From Algoriphagus algorifonticola (lineage in GTDB: Bacteria > Bacteroidota > Bacteroidia > Cytophagales > Cyclobacteriaceae), in assembly GCF_007655305.1 (NCBI RefSeq), contig NZ_VLOG01000034.1, forward strand, positions 18,666 to 82,665: a stretch of DNA of 64,000 bases, in the 5' to 3' direction. The notes beneath the pieces were generated by a model that saw only the letters and a program-made list of their open reading frames with translations, did not search any database and was not told where the DNA came from. Below, piece after piece: positions 35,219 to 43,228 of this stretch (positions are counted from its first letter, which is position 1; the number at the start of each line of letters is the position of its first letter). The position numbers and the translations under genes were made by a program.

Positions 35219-35569
35219 ATGGACAGGGAACTTAAAGAAAGAACAAAAAAATTTGCCTTAGAAATAATCAAACTTGTTTCAGAATTGCCAAAAAATACCG
35301 CAGGCTTCGAATTAGGTAAACAATTGATTAAGTCTGGAACCTCAGTAGGAGCCAATTATCGATCTTCACAATGAGGCAGATCTAGAGCTGAGTTTATCTC
35401 AAAACTATCCGTAGTTCAAGAAGAGGCAGACGAAACTGTATTTTGGCTTGAATTAATTATGGATAGCGAGCTACTAGGTTCAGAAAGAATTCTCCCTTTA
35501 CTCAAAGAGTCAAATGAACTCACTGCCATTTTCACATCTATGGTGATCAATGCCAAAAGAAATTCTTGA
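35219..35569 (+). pseudogene. Four-helix-bundle (23S rRNA IVS-type) protein, broken by one stop
   Basis: Seen: an ATG at 35219 opens a 117-codon frame matching the four-helix-bundle family (SGTSVGANYRSSQ, RSRAEFISKLSVVQEEADETVFWLE). It is interrupted at codon 52 by a single TGA (35372-35374), after which the same frame continues to a normal end at 35567-35569. The family usually has Arg or Cys where the TGA falls, so a single CGA to TGA change would explain it. There is no frameshift and no other damage, which points to a recent mutation, a sequencing error, or less likely readthrough. Known: the family was first found inside 23S rRNA intervening sequences; free-standing copies of unknown role are common in Bacteroidota. 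Confidence 0.8.
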
Positions 35570-35647
35570 TGAACCCTGATTTCAGATTCATCACTTAAGA
35601 CATGGGACTTTTTTTTCAGCTTTTTGATTTCAGACTTCAGACTTATT

Positions 35648-36958
35648 TTAGCTTTTTGACTTCAAATAACGCCGAATCGCTTTCCCCAATCGCTCAAAAG
35701 TATCTCTAAAGGTTTCTTCTTTTTCTTCCAATAGCGTTACGCGGAAGCCCCGCAGATCAGAACAAAATGAGGAAATTGGAACCACACAGATTCTTTCGGA
35801 ACCAAGCAAGTAGTAAACAAAGCGCTTATCTAAGGGCATTTGCTCATCTGCAACCCATGCTTCCACCAATGTTTTCACCCTACCGTCCTCAATTTCTAAG
35901 GACTGATCAGATTTTAGAACTCCTTCTTCAAAAACAATAGTATTGTAAAATGCTCCCTGAGTAGGGTTGAATTTAATTCCAGGTATATCGCCAAGAATCT
36001 CTGCCATCCAATCACTTCTTTTACCGATAGCTTCATTGGCTTTCTCCCTGTACGCTTTGTATTCAGGATGACTCATGATCTTAGGAATTGCCAGTTGGGG
36101 TAGGATGGTAGAACATACCTCAATCATCTTGGCATTTTCCAATGTTTGACAAAGTTTGGAGAACTCCTTGGATGCTTCGCGATTGTAAAATTCCATCCAA
36201 CCACAGCGAGCTCCCGGCCAAGGAAACTCCTTGGATATGCCTTTCAAAGAAATTGCCGGCCTATCCCCGATTACTTCTGCCAGAGCTACTGCCTTAACTC
36301 CATTGTAGGTGATGTTTTGATAAATCTCATCAGCTATTAATAAAAGATTAAACTCTTTAGCAATTTTCACAAAACCTTCCAATACCTCTTTGGGATAGAC
36401 CATACCGGTAGGATTGTCCGGATTGATGATCAAAATTCCGACAATGGAGGGATTGTACTTGACCTTCATGTACAAATCATCCATATCCGGAAGCCATTGA
36501 TTATCCGGGTCCAGTTTATAAGTGATAGGAGCTGTATTGGCATGGGCTGCCTCCGCTGAGCTATGAGTTGAGTAGGCGGGAGATGGGCCGATTATCCTTG
36601 CTGTAGGGATCAGAAATTGGTATAGTTTTGCAATTGCATCTCCAAGTCCATTGAAAAAAAGGATATCATCAGCACTCAATTTAACACCTCCCTGATGGTT
36701 GGTCAAGTTTGCCAAAAACGCTCTAGTCTCAGGCATTCCTTTGGAATCAGCATATCCATAGGTTTTATTTTCTTTGAGTAAGTCTGAAATGATTTCCTTC
36801 ATCCAAGTAGGCACCTGATTACTTTTTTGGATAGGATCACCGATATTTTCCCAAGTGATGGGAAATCCCAAGGATTCAATTTGCCGTGCTTTCTTTACTA
36901 TTCCACGGATTTCATAATTCAATTCCTCAGCTCCCGGGCGGAGCAGCAACTGTCTCAT
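35648..36958 (-). CDS. PLP-dependent aminotransferase, class I/II
   Basis: Seen: 436 residues of fold-type I aminotransferase. Substrate and PLP motifs include NINP-type IINPDNPTGMVYP, the DEIYQNITYNG Asp-Tyr segment, Schiff-base Lys243 in GISKEFPWPGARCGW, and the downstream Arg for the substrate carboxylate. The N-terminus RGIVKKARQIESLG is shared with AlaA-like alanine/valine-pyruvate transaminases. Role: amino-group transfer between amino acids and 2-oxoacids; the preferred substrate cannot be read from the sequence. It stands alone on the minus strand. Confidence 0.9.
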   Translation of the reverse strand: MRQLLLRPGAEELNYEIRGIVKKARQIESLGFPITWENIGDPIQKSNQVPTWMKEIISDLLKENKTYGYADSKGMPETRAFLANLTNHQGGVKLSADDILFFNGLGDAIAKLYQFLIPTARIIGPSPAYSTHSSAEAAHANTAPITYKLDPDNQWLPDMDDLYMKVKYNPSIVGILIINPDNPTGMVYPKEVLEGFVKIAKEFNLLLIADEIYQNITYNGVKAVALAEVIGDRPAISLKGISKEFPWPGARCGWMEFYNREASKEFSKLCQTLENAKMIEVCSTILPQLAIPKIMSHPEYKAYREKANEAIGKRSDWMAEILGDIPGIKFNPTQGAFYNTIVFEEGVLKSDQSLEIEDGRVKTLVEAWVADEQMPLDKRFVYYLLGSERICVVPISSFCSDLRGFRVTLLEEKEETFRDTFERLGKAIRRYLKSKS

Positions 36959-37252
36959 AGGTCAATAGGCTAGTGGAAAATTCCTCCACAAAGTAAATCA
37001 TATTCAATGCTTTTAGCAGAAAAGAGAATTGGTTTTTCTTTTTAAAACCCTTAATTCCTTTCAAAAATTGACAATTTAAAGACCGGAGAATGATTGATGA
37101 GTTTTAAAAACAGAATTTTCTTTGGCATCAAATAATTTTCACATATATTTATAAATACTTCATATGCAGTAAAATGTATTTGGATTATTAGTTATTGAAA
37201 AATGATCGCCCTGACCATTTAATCAAACACTAACCAAATATCATTTGAAACG
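36959..37252. other. Divergent promoter region, no gene
   Basis: A 294-nt AT-rich gap between the divergent aminotransferase and T9SS cargo genes. No open frame, hairpin or repeat stands out. Confidence 0.5.
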
Positions 37253-40200
37253 ATGAAACAATTTTACCTATCAAGACTAATTGGGCTAATCTGCCTTCTA
37301 GTCTTTCCCCTCACTACCTTTGGGCAAACCAGAGGAAGCACTTCTTCGGTGCAACAAAATCTCCGCTTTCAGGAAGACTTTAATAATATAAATCTAGACC
37401 CTAATCCGAATGTAGGAGGTGGAACCCGTGTAAATTTCAGTCATCAGTTTTCTAATAATTCAGGATCAAGCTTAGGAGCATCTATAGCAAAAGATATCCT
37501 GGCACAAAACGGAATCAATATTCCGGGTTGGTTAACGGAGCTTGCTGACTTGGGAGGTTCGGGTTTCTTTTGTTCCAGTATTTCGCCAACATTTTCTGCC
37601 AATGCATCTGTAGACGCCGGCGGATATTACCAAGTGCATTCTGTTGGTTCATCTAACATTAACTTAGACTACCCCGTGGAAGTCTTTATTGAATATCCAG
37701 AAGCTAATACCTTTGCTTGCGGAGAAACAGTTAGAATCAATACTTCCTATCAGATACTAGACCCAGGAAATGGAAATAAACTACGGGTAAGTCCTCCTTT
37801 TATCAATCAAGAAATAGGACCTTTGATTGATGACCTAAGCTTAAGCGCTTCTATTGGAATAGATGCTGAGGTCGGTTTTGGAGTTACCATTTATTATCCA
37901 TGTTTAAGCGGAATTTGCTCTGAAGAGATCTGTTCGGACAAATTATATTTTAATGAAGGTAAAGAGTTTAAGCTCAGCCAATCTTTACCAAGCCTCCCTG
38001 CTTTAATCAATATCTGTGATAAAGCATTTGGTCCAAATGCAACTCAGGCTGATATTTTAGCATGTAGATGGTCGAGCTTGAGTCCTTTATTCAATATCGG
38101 TCAAAGTGCCTTAGACGCATATAACCGACAACAAGGAACCACTTATTCTTTAGCAACTTTCCCTGATCAAAACACTGTATTAATAGGTCCTCCAGATCTT
38201 CCACCCAATGGTCCGACTATTCCGGAATTTGAAGCTTCATTCAGAAATACAGCAAGTACTGAATTAAATTCATTTTCTTTAAATGGAGGCACAAAACTGA
38301 AAGTTTCAGGCAGTAAAAACTCTGTGACTCAAATGAATTATGATCTAGTTTCTCTACTAGACTATGCGGGGTGGACAACCTCCTTTAGCTTGGGCAATAA
38401 TTTAGGAAGTATAGACGCTGGTGATGTTGCCCCTACGCTCACGATGGATCAAGAAATGGATTTCGAATATGATCCAAAAGTAAATTTAGCCATCAGTTTA
38501 GGGAGAGAGATGAATTATACTGTCTTTAATAATGATGGAAGTTTCTCCCATTCAGATTTTGGATCAACCGTTTCTCTATTCGCTGGACAATACATAGAAG
38601 CCCAGTTTCCTCAAGAATTAAGTTCTCCAGTCCCTATTAATGGACAGTCTTTTATTAATGGGGATTTCAAAAGCTTATCCAAGCAGGAAATTTTTGAAAG
38701 CACTAAAATCACCTTTGGGGAATTAAAAATCGGAAATGCAGTAGATATTACTCTGATTAACGAAGAAACTACTAGAGAAAAAATTGGAACCAATACCATC
38801 ATCGACCATACCTTCAACCTTCAAGGAACACAAATTCTTGACCTTCCTGGCTTTTTGCTTGATCCCGAAAATCCGGTCATAGAAGTCAAAGATGTAATTA
38901 CAAAAGATATCCTGAACATAGGGGGTGGTCAACGACAGGTGGTTTATGAAATAGAGCTCAGCAATGAAGGTGATGTTTTACTCAGCGAAGTTCAGTCCAC
39001 TTTTGACCTAGCAAAAAGCTTTCAGGATGCTTCAAATTTCTTTGTCAATTGTATCAGCAGTAATGGCCTGATCGTCAATTCAGAATTTGATGGGGAAGTT
39101 GATAAAAACCTTTTAGCCAACGGGAATCAAATTGGTGTAGGTGAATCTTTTACCATAGAAGTATTGGTAATTATCACCCCTGAAATTGCCTCAATTTCTG
39201 AATCTGGCTGCTTTGAGACAGTGGAGTATGACGTATTTGCGAAAGCGACCGGGGTAAGTCCAATTGGTACTTTTGTAGAAAACAATTTCAACCAATGTAC
39301 TCAGGAGATAACAGGCCAAAACATTATTAACACCGTTGACTTGGGTGCGGAAGTCATAGCTGAATTAAGTGATTTCAGTATTTACGGGTTCGAAGAGGTA
39401 TACTTTAGCAAAAACTTCACTGAGTCTCAAGGTTCGGTTGGGTCTGCTGGTGATATGATTTTCGAAAATGTATCCTTACAAGGTGGAGCTCCTGTGACCA
39501 TTGTTGGCGATATCTATGTGGCCGATGAGTTGATCTTGAGGGGAGAATCGCGGGTTGTGTTTGATTACATGCAACTTGGAAAAGAAGTAGACAGCCAGAA
39601 AAAATCAGGGCTTTTGCCACTGGGTTCAATTAGCCGAGAATCTGACTGTGTAGTTTCTTTCGAACAGCCGATTATAGAAGTACCGGACAACAATTCCAAA
39701 GAGAAAATTCAGTTGAAAAAAGGAAAAACCATGGATCTCGTTCCTGGTATTTACCGCTCCATAGACATGCTGGAAGGCACTACCCTCAATTTAGTAAGTG
39801 GAGTGTATACCTTTGACAGCTGGAAAATTTCAGGCAAAAATGCCCTTGTCAACTTCGATGTGAGCGATGGGCCTATTCTTATCCAAGTGAATAAATGGCT
39901 GCCTCATGCAGATCAGCAATATCTTGCAGGATCTGACGGCGCGCAAAGCATGGTCAGCATTCACTATTCAGGAAAAGAGCCTGTCAGATTTAAAAACACC
40001 TTCTTCCAAGGAAATATTCTAGCACCTTTTGCTTCGGTAGATTTCGCAGAAAATTCGGTTTTGGAAGGAACGCTTTATGCCAATAAGGTGCAGTTTACAG
40101 ACGGGTCTACTTTCAAAGGTCCAAAATATCTGATACCTCTGAATGCCAGCCCTGAATGCCAGCCTTTGGATGAGGCAGCAAGAAAACTGGAGGAAGAAGT

Positions 40201-40465
40201 TCAGGAAGTAGCTACAGAACTTGATAGAAGGCCTGAGCAGATCAGAATGTATCCTAACCCGACTTCCAACATCTTGACCATAGATGGTATTCACCCGGAA
40301 ATCCTTCCGGCGCAAGTATATATTTATGACAGCAATTTCAGATTGGTGAAATCCCTGCTGGCGACCAGCACGGATGTTCAATTCGCCATGCTGGACTTGG
40401 CGAATGGATTATACTTTATCCGAGTCGGGAATCTAGGAACACTCCATAGAATTATTAAAAACTAA
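37253..40465 (+). CDS. Large secreted protein with T9SS C-terminal sorting domain
   Basis: Seen: 1070 residues with a signal peptide ending near TTFGQT. Residues ~20-330 have few hydrophobic runs and several Cys pairs (CLSGICSEEIC). The middle is beta-rich, with a VVYEIELSNEGDVLLSEVQSTFDLAKSF segment resembling a repeated extracellular beta-sandwich. At 740-960 there is a right-handed-repeat-like region (GGAPVTIVGDIYVADEL, FFQGNILAPFASVDFAENSVLEGTLYANKVQF). The last ~75 residues form a type A sorting domain (IRMYPNPTSNILTIDG ... LDLANGLYFIRVG). The protein should cross the outer membrane by the type IX system and stay on the surface. No catalytic motif is seen; an adhesin or matrix role is inference only. 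Confidence 0.85.
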   Translation: MKQFYLSRLIGLICLLVFPLTTFGQTRGSTSSVQQNLRFQEDFNNINLDPNPNVGGGTRVNFSHQFSNNSGSSLGASIAKDILAQNGINIPGWLTELADLGGSGFFCSSISPTFSANASVDAGGYYQVHSVGSSNINLDYPVEVFIEYPEANTFACGETVRINTSYQILDPGNGNKLRVSPPFINQEIGPLIDDLSLSASIGIDAEVGFGVTIYYPCLSGICSEEICSDKLYFNEGKEFKLSQSLPSLPALINICDKAFGPNATQADILACRWSSLSPLFNIGQSALDAYNRQQGTTYSLATFPDQNTVLIGPPDLPPNGPTIPEFEASFRNTASTELNSFSLNGGTKLKVSGSKNSVTQMNYDLVSLLDYAGWTTSFSLGNNLGSIDAGDVAPTLTMDQEMDFEYDPKVNLAISLGREMNYTVFNNDGSFSHSDFGSTVSLFAGQYIEAQFPQELSSPVPINGQSFINGDFKSLSKQEIFESTKITFGELKIGNAVDITLINEETTREKIGTNTIIDHTFNLQGTQILDLPGFLLDPENPVIEVKDVITKDILNIGGGQRQVVYEIELSNEGDVLLSEVQSTFDLAKSFQDASNFFVNCISSNGLIVNSEFDGEVDKNLLANGNQIGVGESFTIEVLVIITPEIASISESGCFETVEYDVFAKATGVSPIGTFVENNFNQCTQEITGQNIINTVDLGAEVIAELSDFSIYGFEEVYFSKNFTESQGSVGSAGDMIFENVSLQGGAPVTIVGDIYVADELILRGESRVVFDYMQLGKEVDSQKKSGLLPLGSISRESDCVVSFEQPIIEVPDNNSKEKIQLKKGKTMDLVPGIYRSIDMLEGTTLNLVSGVYTFDSWKISGKNALVNFDVSDGPILIQVNKWLPHADQQYLAGSDGAQSMVSIHYSGKEPVRFKNTFFQGNILAPFASVDFAENSVLEGTLYANKVQFTDGSTFKGPKYLIPLNASPECQPLDEAARKLEEEVQEVATELDRRPEQIRMYPNPTSNILTIDGIHPEILPAQVYIYDSNFRLVKSLLATSTDVQFAMLDLANGLYFIRVGNLGTLHRIIKN

Positions 40466-40488
40466 AACCTGATTAAACCTTTAAAGCA

Positions 40489-40521
40489 ATAAAGCCGGGC
40501 ATGTGTCCGGCTTTATTTTTT
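40489..40521 (+). terminator. Intrinsic terminator after the T9SS cargo gene
   Basis: Perfect 9-bp stem TAAAGCCGG (40490-40498) / CCGGCTTTA (40507-40515) followed by TTTTTT on the plus strand. Confidence 0.9.
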
Positions 40522-40694
40522 ACCTATAAATAAATAGCATTCATAAACTTTCAGCATCTTATAGGATTAATGATCTTTATATTATTATCCGACTTCAACC
40601 TTTTATTGCCCAACTTGCCACATTGCAGTACGTTCAGGTAAATTCAGAGTGAATCATATCACTTATTAAAAACGATCCATCAAATTATCTTCCT

Positions 40695-41927
40695 GTGCTT
40701 TCAATCATTATCCGAATCTCTCTTTTCATCCTATTTATTGGCCTGATTGACTGGTATTCTTTCCAAGCCTTTAAGACGCTGTTCCCTTCTCAAACTTGGG
40801 TAAAAATAGGGTATTGGGCTTTTTCAATCTTCATTTATCTATTTGTCATCTATAGTTTTCTGACATTCGAAAGAGGTGCGCTCAGCCCTGCTTTTGGAAA
40901 AATGATTTCACTCCTATTTCTGTCTTTGATTCCAAAGCTGATTATTATCGCCTTTCTCTTTGGGGAAGATATACTTCGGTTTATTACTGGTGGATATTAT
41001 TCCTTGGCTGAAAACAGGGAAGGTGGTTTTTTACCTGATCGAAGAAAATTCATCAGCCAAGCAGCCTTAGCAATTGCCGCTATTCCTTTTTTAGGGATTC
41101 TCCATGGAGTGCTGATTGGAAAATACCGCTATCGGGTGATGAAGCACACCCTAGAATTTGATGACCTACCGGAAGAGTTTGATGGGTTTACCCTCACTCA
41201 GATTTCAGATATTCATTCGGGCAGCTTTGACAACAAAAAGAAACTGGAATACGGGATCGACTTGATCAATCAGCAGAACTCAGATGTGATTCTGTTTACC
41301 GGGGATTTGGTCAATAATCAGGCATCTGAAATGGAGCCTTGGATCGAGACATTCAAAAAGCTGAAGGCTCCTATGGGTAAATATTCTATCCTAGGCAATC
41401 ATGACTATGGTGATTACATGTCATGGCCAAATCGAGAAACCAAGGTGCAGAATATGCAGCGACTTTTCCAAGTTCATGAAGAATTGGGCTTCAAATTACT
41501 TCGAAATGAAAGTCTTCCTATCAAAAGAGGTAATGCAAGCATCGATTTGATCGGGGTAGAAAACTGGGGTAAAGGCTTTGCACAATATGGCGACCTCAAC
41601 AAAGCTACTGGCAGTCTTAATGAGAAAAGCTTCAAAATCCTGATGAGTCATGATCCCTCCCATTTTGATGAACAAGTGAAAAGTTTCTCTCAGTTTATTC
41701 ATTTGACACTGAGTGGGCATACGCATGGGATGCAGTTTGGAATAGAGATTCCTGGATTTATCAAATGGAGTCCTGCTTCCCTCCGCTATCCCAAATGGGC
41801 TGGATTATACGAGGAAATGGGACGCTACTTGCATGTGAACCGTGGCTTTGGATTCCTGGCTTTTCCGGGGCGGGTAGGTATTTGGCCGGAGATTACGGTG
41901 TTGGAGTTGAGGAGGAAAATGGGCTAA
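40695..41927 (+). CDS. Membrane metallophosphoesterase (YkuE-like)
   Basis: Seen: 410 residues. Three to four N-terminal membrane segments (about 4-100) are followed by a calcineurin-like phosphoesterase domain with the full metal motif series: DIHSG, GDLVNN, GNHDYGDY and GHTHGMQFG. The start is GTG at 40695; later ATG codons would remove the membrane segments. Known: YkuE-type enzymes remove phosphate from lipid or nucleotide substrates at the membrane. No operon partners are seen; the next gene is convergent. Confidence 0.88.
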   Translation: MLSIIIRISLFILFIGLIDWYSFQAFKTLFPSQTWVKIGYWAFSIFIYLFVIYSFLTFERGALSPAFGKMISLLFLSLIPKLIIIAFLFGEDILRFITGGYYSLAENREGGFLPDRRKFISQAALAIAAIPFLGILHGVLIGKYRYRVMKHTLEFDDLPEEFDGFTLTQISDIHSGSFDNKKKLEYGIDLINQQNSDVILFTGDLVNNQASEMEPWIETFKKLKAPMGKYSILGNHDYGDYMSWPNRETKVQNMQRLFQVHEELGFKLLRNESLPIKRGNASIDLIGVENWGKGFAQYGDLNKATGSLNEKSFKILMSHDPSHFDEQVKSFSQFIHLTLSGHTHGMQFGIEIPGFIKWSPASLRYPKWAGLYEEMGRYLHVNRGFGFLAFPGRVGIWPEITVLELRRKMG

Positions 41928-41954
41928 TCCAAAGTTTTAAAAAGCCAAAAAGCA

Positions 41955-42006
41955 AAAAGCTTGTATTGATAATAAATAATAGCTTGTGTTTTCAATACAA
42001 GCTTTT
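41955..42006. terminator. Bidirectional terminator between convergent genes
   Basis: Perfect 14-bp inverted repeat AAAAGCTTGTATTG (41955-41968) / CAATACAAGCTTTT (41993-42006) with a 24-nt AT-rich loop. It lies between the phosphoesterase gene and the convergent small membrane protein gene. Confidence 0.7.
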
Positions 42007-42033
42007 AAAACTAATTGAAAACCAGATATTTAA

Positions 42034-42213
42034 CTAGCTGGTTTTCTTTCTATTCCGAATCCCCTCCACAAAAAATACAATCGCACCTAAGGCAATTCCT
42101 ACTCCTAAAAGCCAATTGGGTAATGGAAACAAGTCCAAATACTTTACAACTAACAAAAGTCCAAGGCAAAGGAAAATGAAAGCATGCAGGTATTTGAATG
42201 TTTTTTGACTCAT
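42034..42213 (-). CDS. Small two-span membrane protein (59 aa)
   Basis: Seen: a short frame starting MSQKTFKYLHAFIFLCLG, with two hydrophobic segments separated by LDLFPLPNW and a basic end (IRNRKKTS). Its ATG overlaps the stop of the upstream 137-aa gene in an ATGA arrangement, which strongly supports real translation. It is the last gene of a three-gene minus-strand group. No family is recognised. Confidence 0.7.
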   Translation of the reverse strand: MSQKTFKYLHAFIFLCLGLLLVVKYLDLFPLPNWLLGVGIALGAIVFFVEGIRNRKKTS

Positions 42214-42623
42214 TTTCTTTTCAAAAGATATCGGGTATGCCCATTGGGATAGCCAAAAATCAGTGTATCGCCTGAAAAGCCATAGCGAATAGTCTGACTC
42301 CCTACACTGGTGTTCATTTCCAATATTTGGTTATCGATGGTTTTCCATTGGAAAGTTGGAATGGCCGAATAGTCAATAGGAGCATTTATCCCAAATCTTT
42401 TGGCATCGTCTCTAAAGAACTGCGGATCAATGATCCATTTTCCATCCTTTGTAAAGGTTTCGACATAACTCTTTCCATAAAACTCATCCTTGATGATTTT
42501 TCCATTCACATCTTTGGAGAAAAGCATCGTCCATTTCCCAACCAGTCGTGGGTCTCGTTCGACTTTTTGAATAAAGGCTGTAGAAATGACCAATAGTATT
42601 ACCAATAAAAATCTCACTTTCAT
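42210..42623 (-). CDS. Small exported lipocalin-like protein (137 aa)
   Basis: Seen: an N-terminal signal peptide, then DPRLVGKWTMLFSKDVNG, a LVGKW opening like that of small lipocalin-type beta-barrels. Alternating beta strands such as VETFTKDGKWIID, QTIRYGFSGDTLIFGYPNG and RYLLKRK follow. Secreted proteins of this kind often bind hydrophobic ligands, but that is only suggested by the strand pattern. It lies 10 nt downstream of the 64-aa membrane protein gene and overlaps the 59-aa gene. Confidence 0.7.
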   Translation of the reverse strand: MKVRFLLVILLVISTAFIQKVERDPRLVGKWTMLFSKDVNGKIIKDEFYGKSYVETFTKDGKWIIDPQFFRDDAKRFGINAPIDYSAIPTFQWKTIDNQILEMNTSVGSQTIRYGFSGDTLIFGYPNGHTRYLLKRK

Positions 42624-42633
42624 AATGCTTCGG

Positions 42634-42828
42634 TTATTTCTTTTCTTTTAATCCTGCTTTCAGCATCATTCCCTGCGAAATAACCAGAAAAACCATGGCA
42701 ATCGCAGTAAAATTAGGGACAGTATCTGCTTCATTAAGCCAAAAACCACTATGCCATAAGGAAAGGCACCCAATGACCAAAGCAATCAGAATCATGGCTA
42801 TGTGAAATCTAAATCTTCGTTGACTCAT
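42634..42828 (-). CDS. Small two-span membrane protein (64 aa)
   Basis: Seen: MSQRRFRFHIAMILIALVIG begins the first hydrophobic span; a second span of ~20 residues (FTAIAMVFLVISQGMML) ends in a basic tail AGLKEKK. It is first in a tight minus-strand trio with the 137-aa and 59-aa genes, spacing 10 nt. It has no recognised family. Confidence 0.7.
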   Translation of the reverse strand: MSQRRFRFHIAMILIALVIGCLSLWHSGFWLNEADTVPNFTAIAMVFLVISQGMMLKAGLKEKK

Positions 42829-42903
42829 CGGTTAAAATCATTTCATTCAATTTGTGAAATCAGCTCTCAAAAATCAATTAATTTGATAATTATATTAAAA
42901 AAA
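42829..42903. other. Promoter-side spacer of the small-gene trio
   Basis: Short AT-rich stretch that must hold the promoter of the minus-strand trio. No motif is clear. It passes directly into a dispersed repeat copy at 42904. Confidence 0.4.
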
Positions 42904-43050
42904 CCTGATCACCCACAATCATGCCAGCTGCCTTATTTTCTTTGTTTGACTGGTTGGATGACCGATGACCGGTACTTCCTGATTCTGATCCTTTCAGCAG
43001 ACAATAAGCCGTCTTTTTGTCAATACTGGTAAGAAAGCGGACATGCATAT
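42904..43050 (-). repeat. Dispersed intergenic repeat, copy C (reverse orientation)
   Basis: Read on the minus strand it begins TGCATGTCCGCTTTCTTACC and continues with GGATCAGAATC, CGGTCATC, GTCAAACAAAGAAAATA and GGCATGATTG, in the same order as copies A (4443-4622) and B (54397-54550). It sits inside the 400-nt gap between the small-gene trio and the ATPase gene. Confidence 0.6.
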
Positions 43051-43182
43051 AAAAAAATTCTCTATTCAATCAAGCGACATCTTACTTAGTTAGCCTTTGC
43101 CTAAAAAACCATTTAACATCTAGTCAAATTCTCTTACTTGTATCTAAAAGGAAAAAAACAGAACACATTCAATGTAGTATCA

Positions 43183-43213
43183 ATTCGACAATTTTTGTTT
43201 ATTTTTGTCGAAT
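43183..43213. promoter_or_regulatory. 9-bp inverted repeat before the ATPase gene
   Basis: ATTCGACAA (43183-43191) and TTGTCGAAT (43205-43213) are perfect arms with a 13-nt T-rich spacer, 16 nt upstream of the preferred GTG start. It may be an operator or an mRNA hairpin covering the start. The T-rich spacer makes chance repeat less likely than for a short AT palindrome. Confidence 0.5.
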
Positions 43214-43228
43214 CTATCCTTCATAAAA

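Noticed and set aside
43205..43228. TTG start for the ATPase gene
   Set aside because: It lies inside a perfect inverted repeat and adds eight residues with no family support; the GTG at 43229 is preferred, though not certain.
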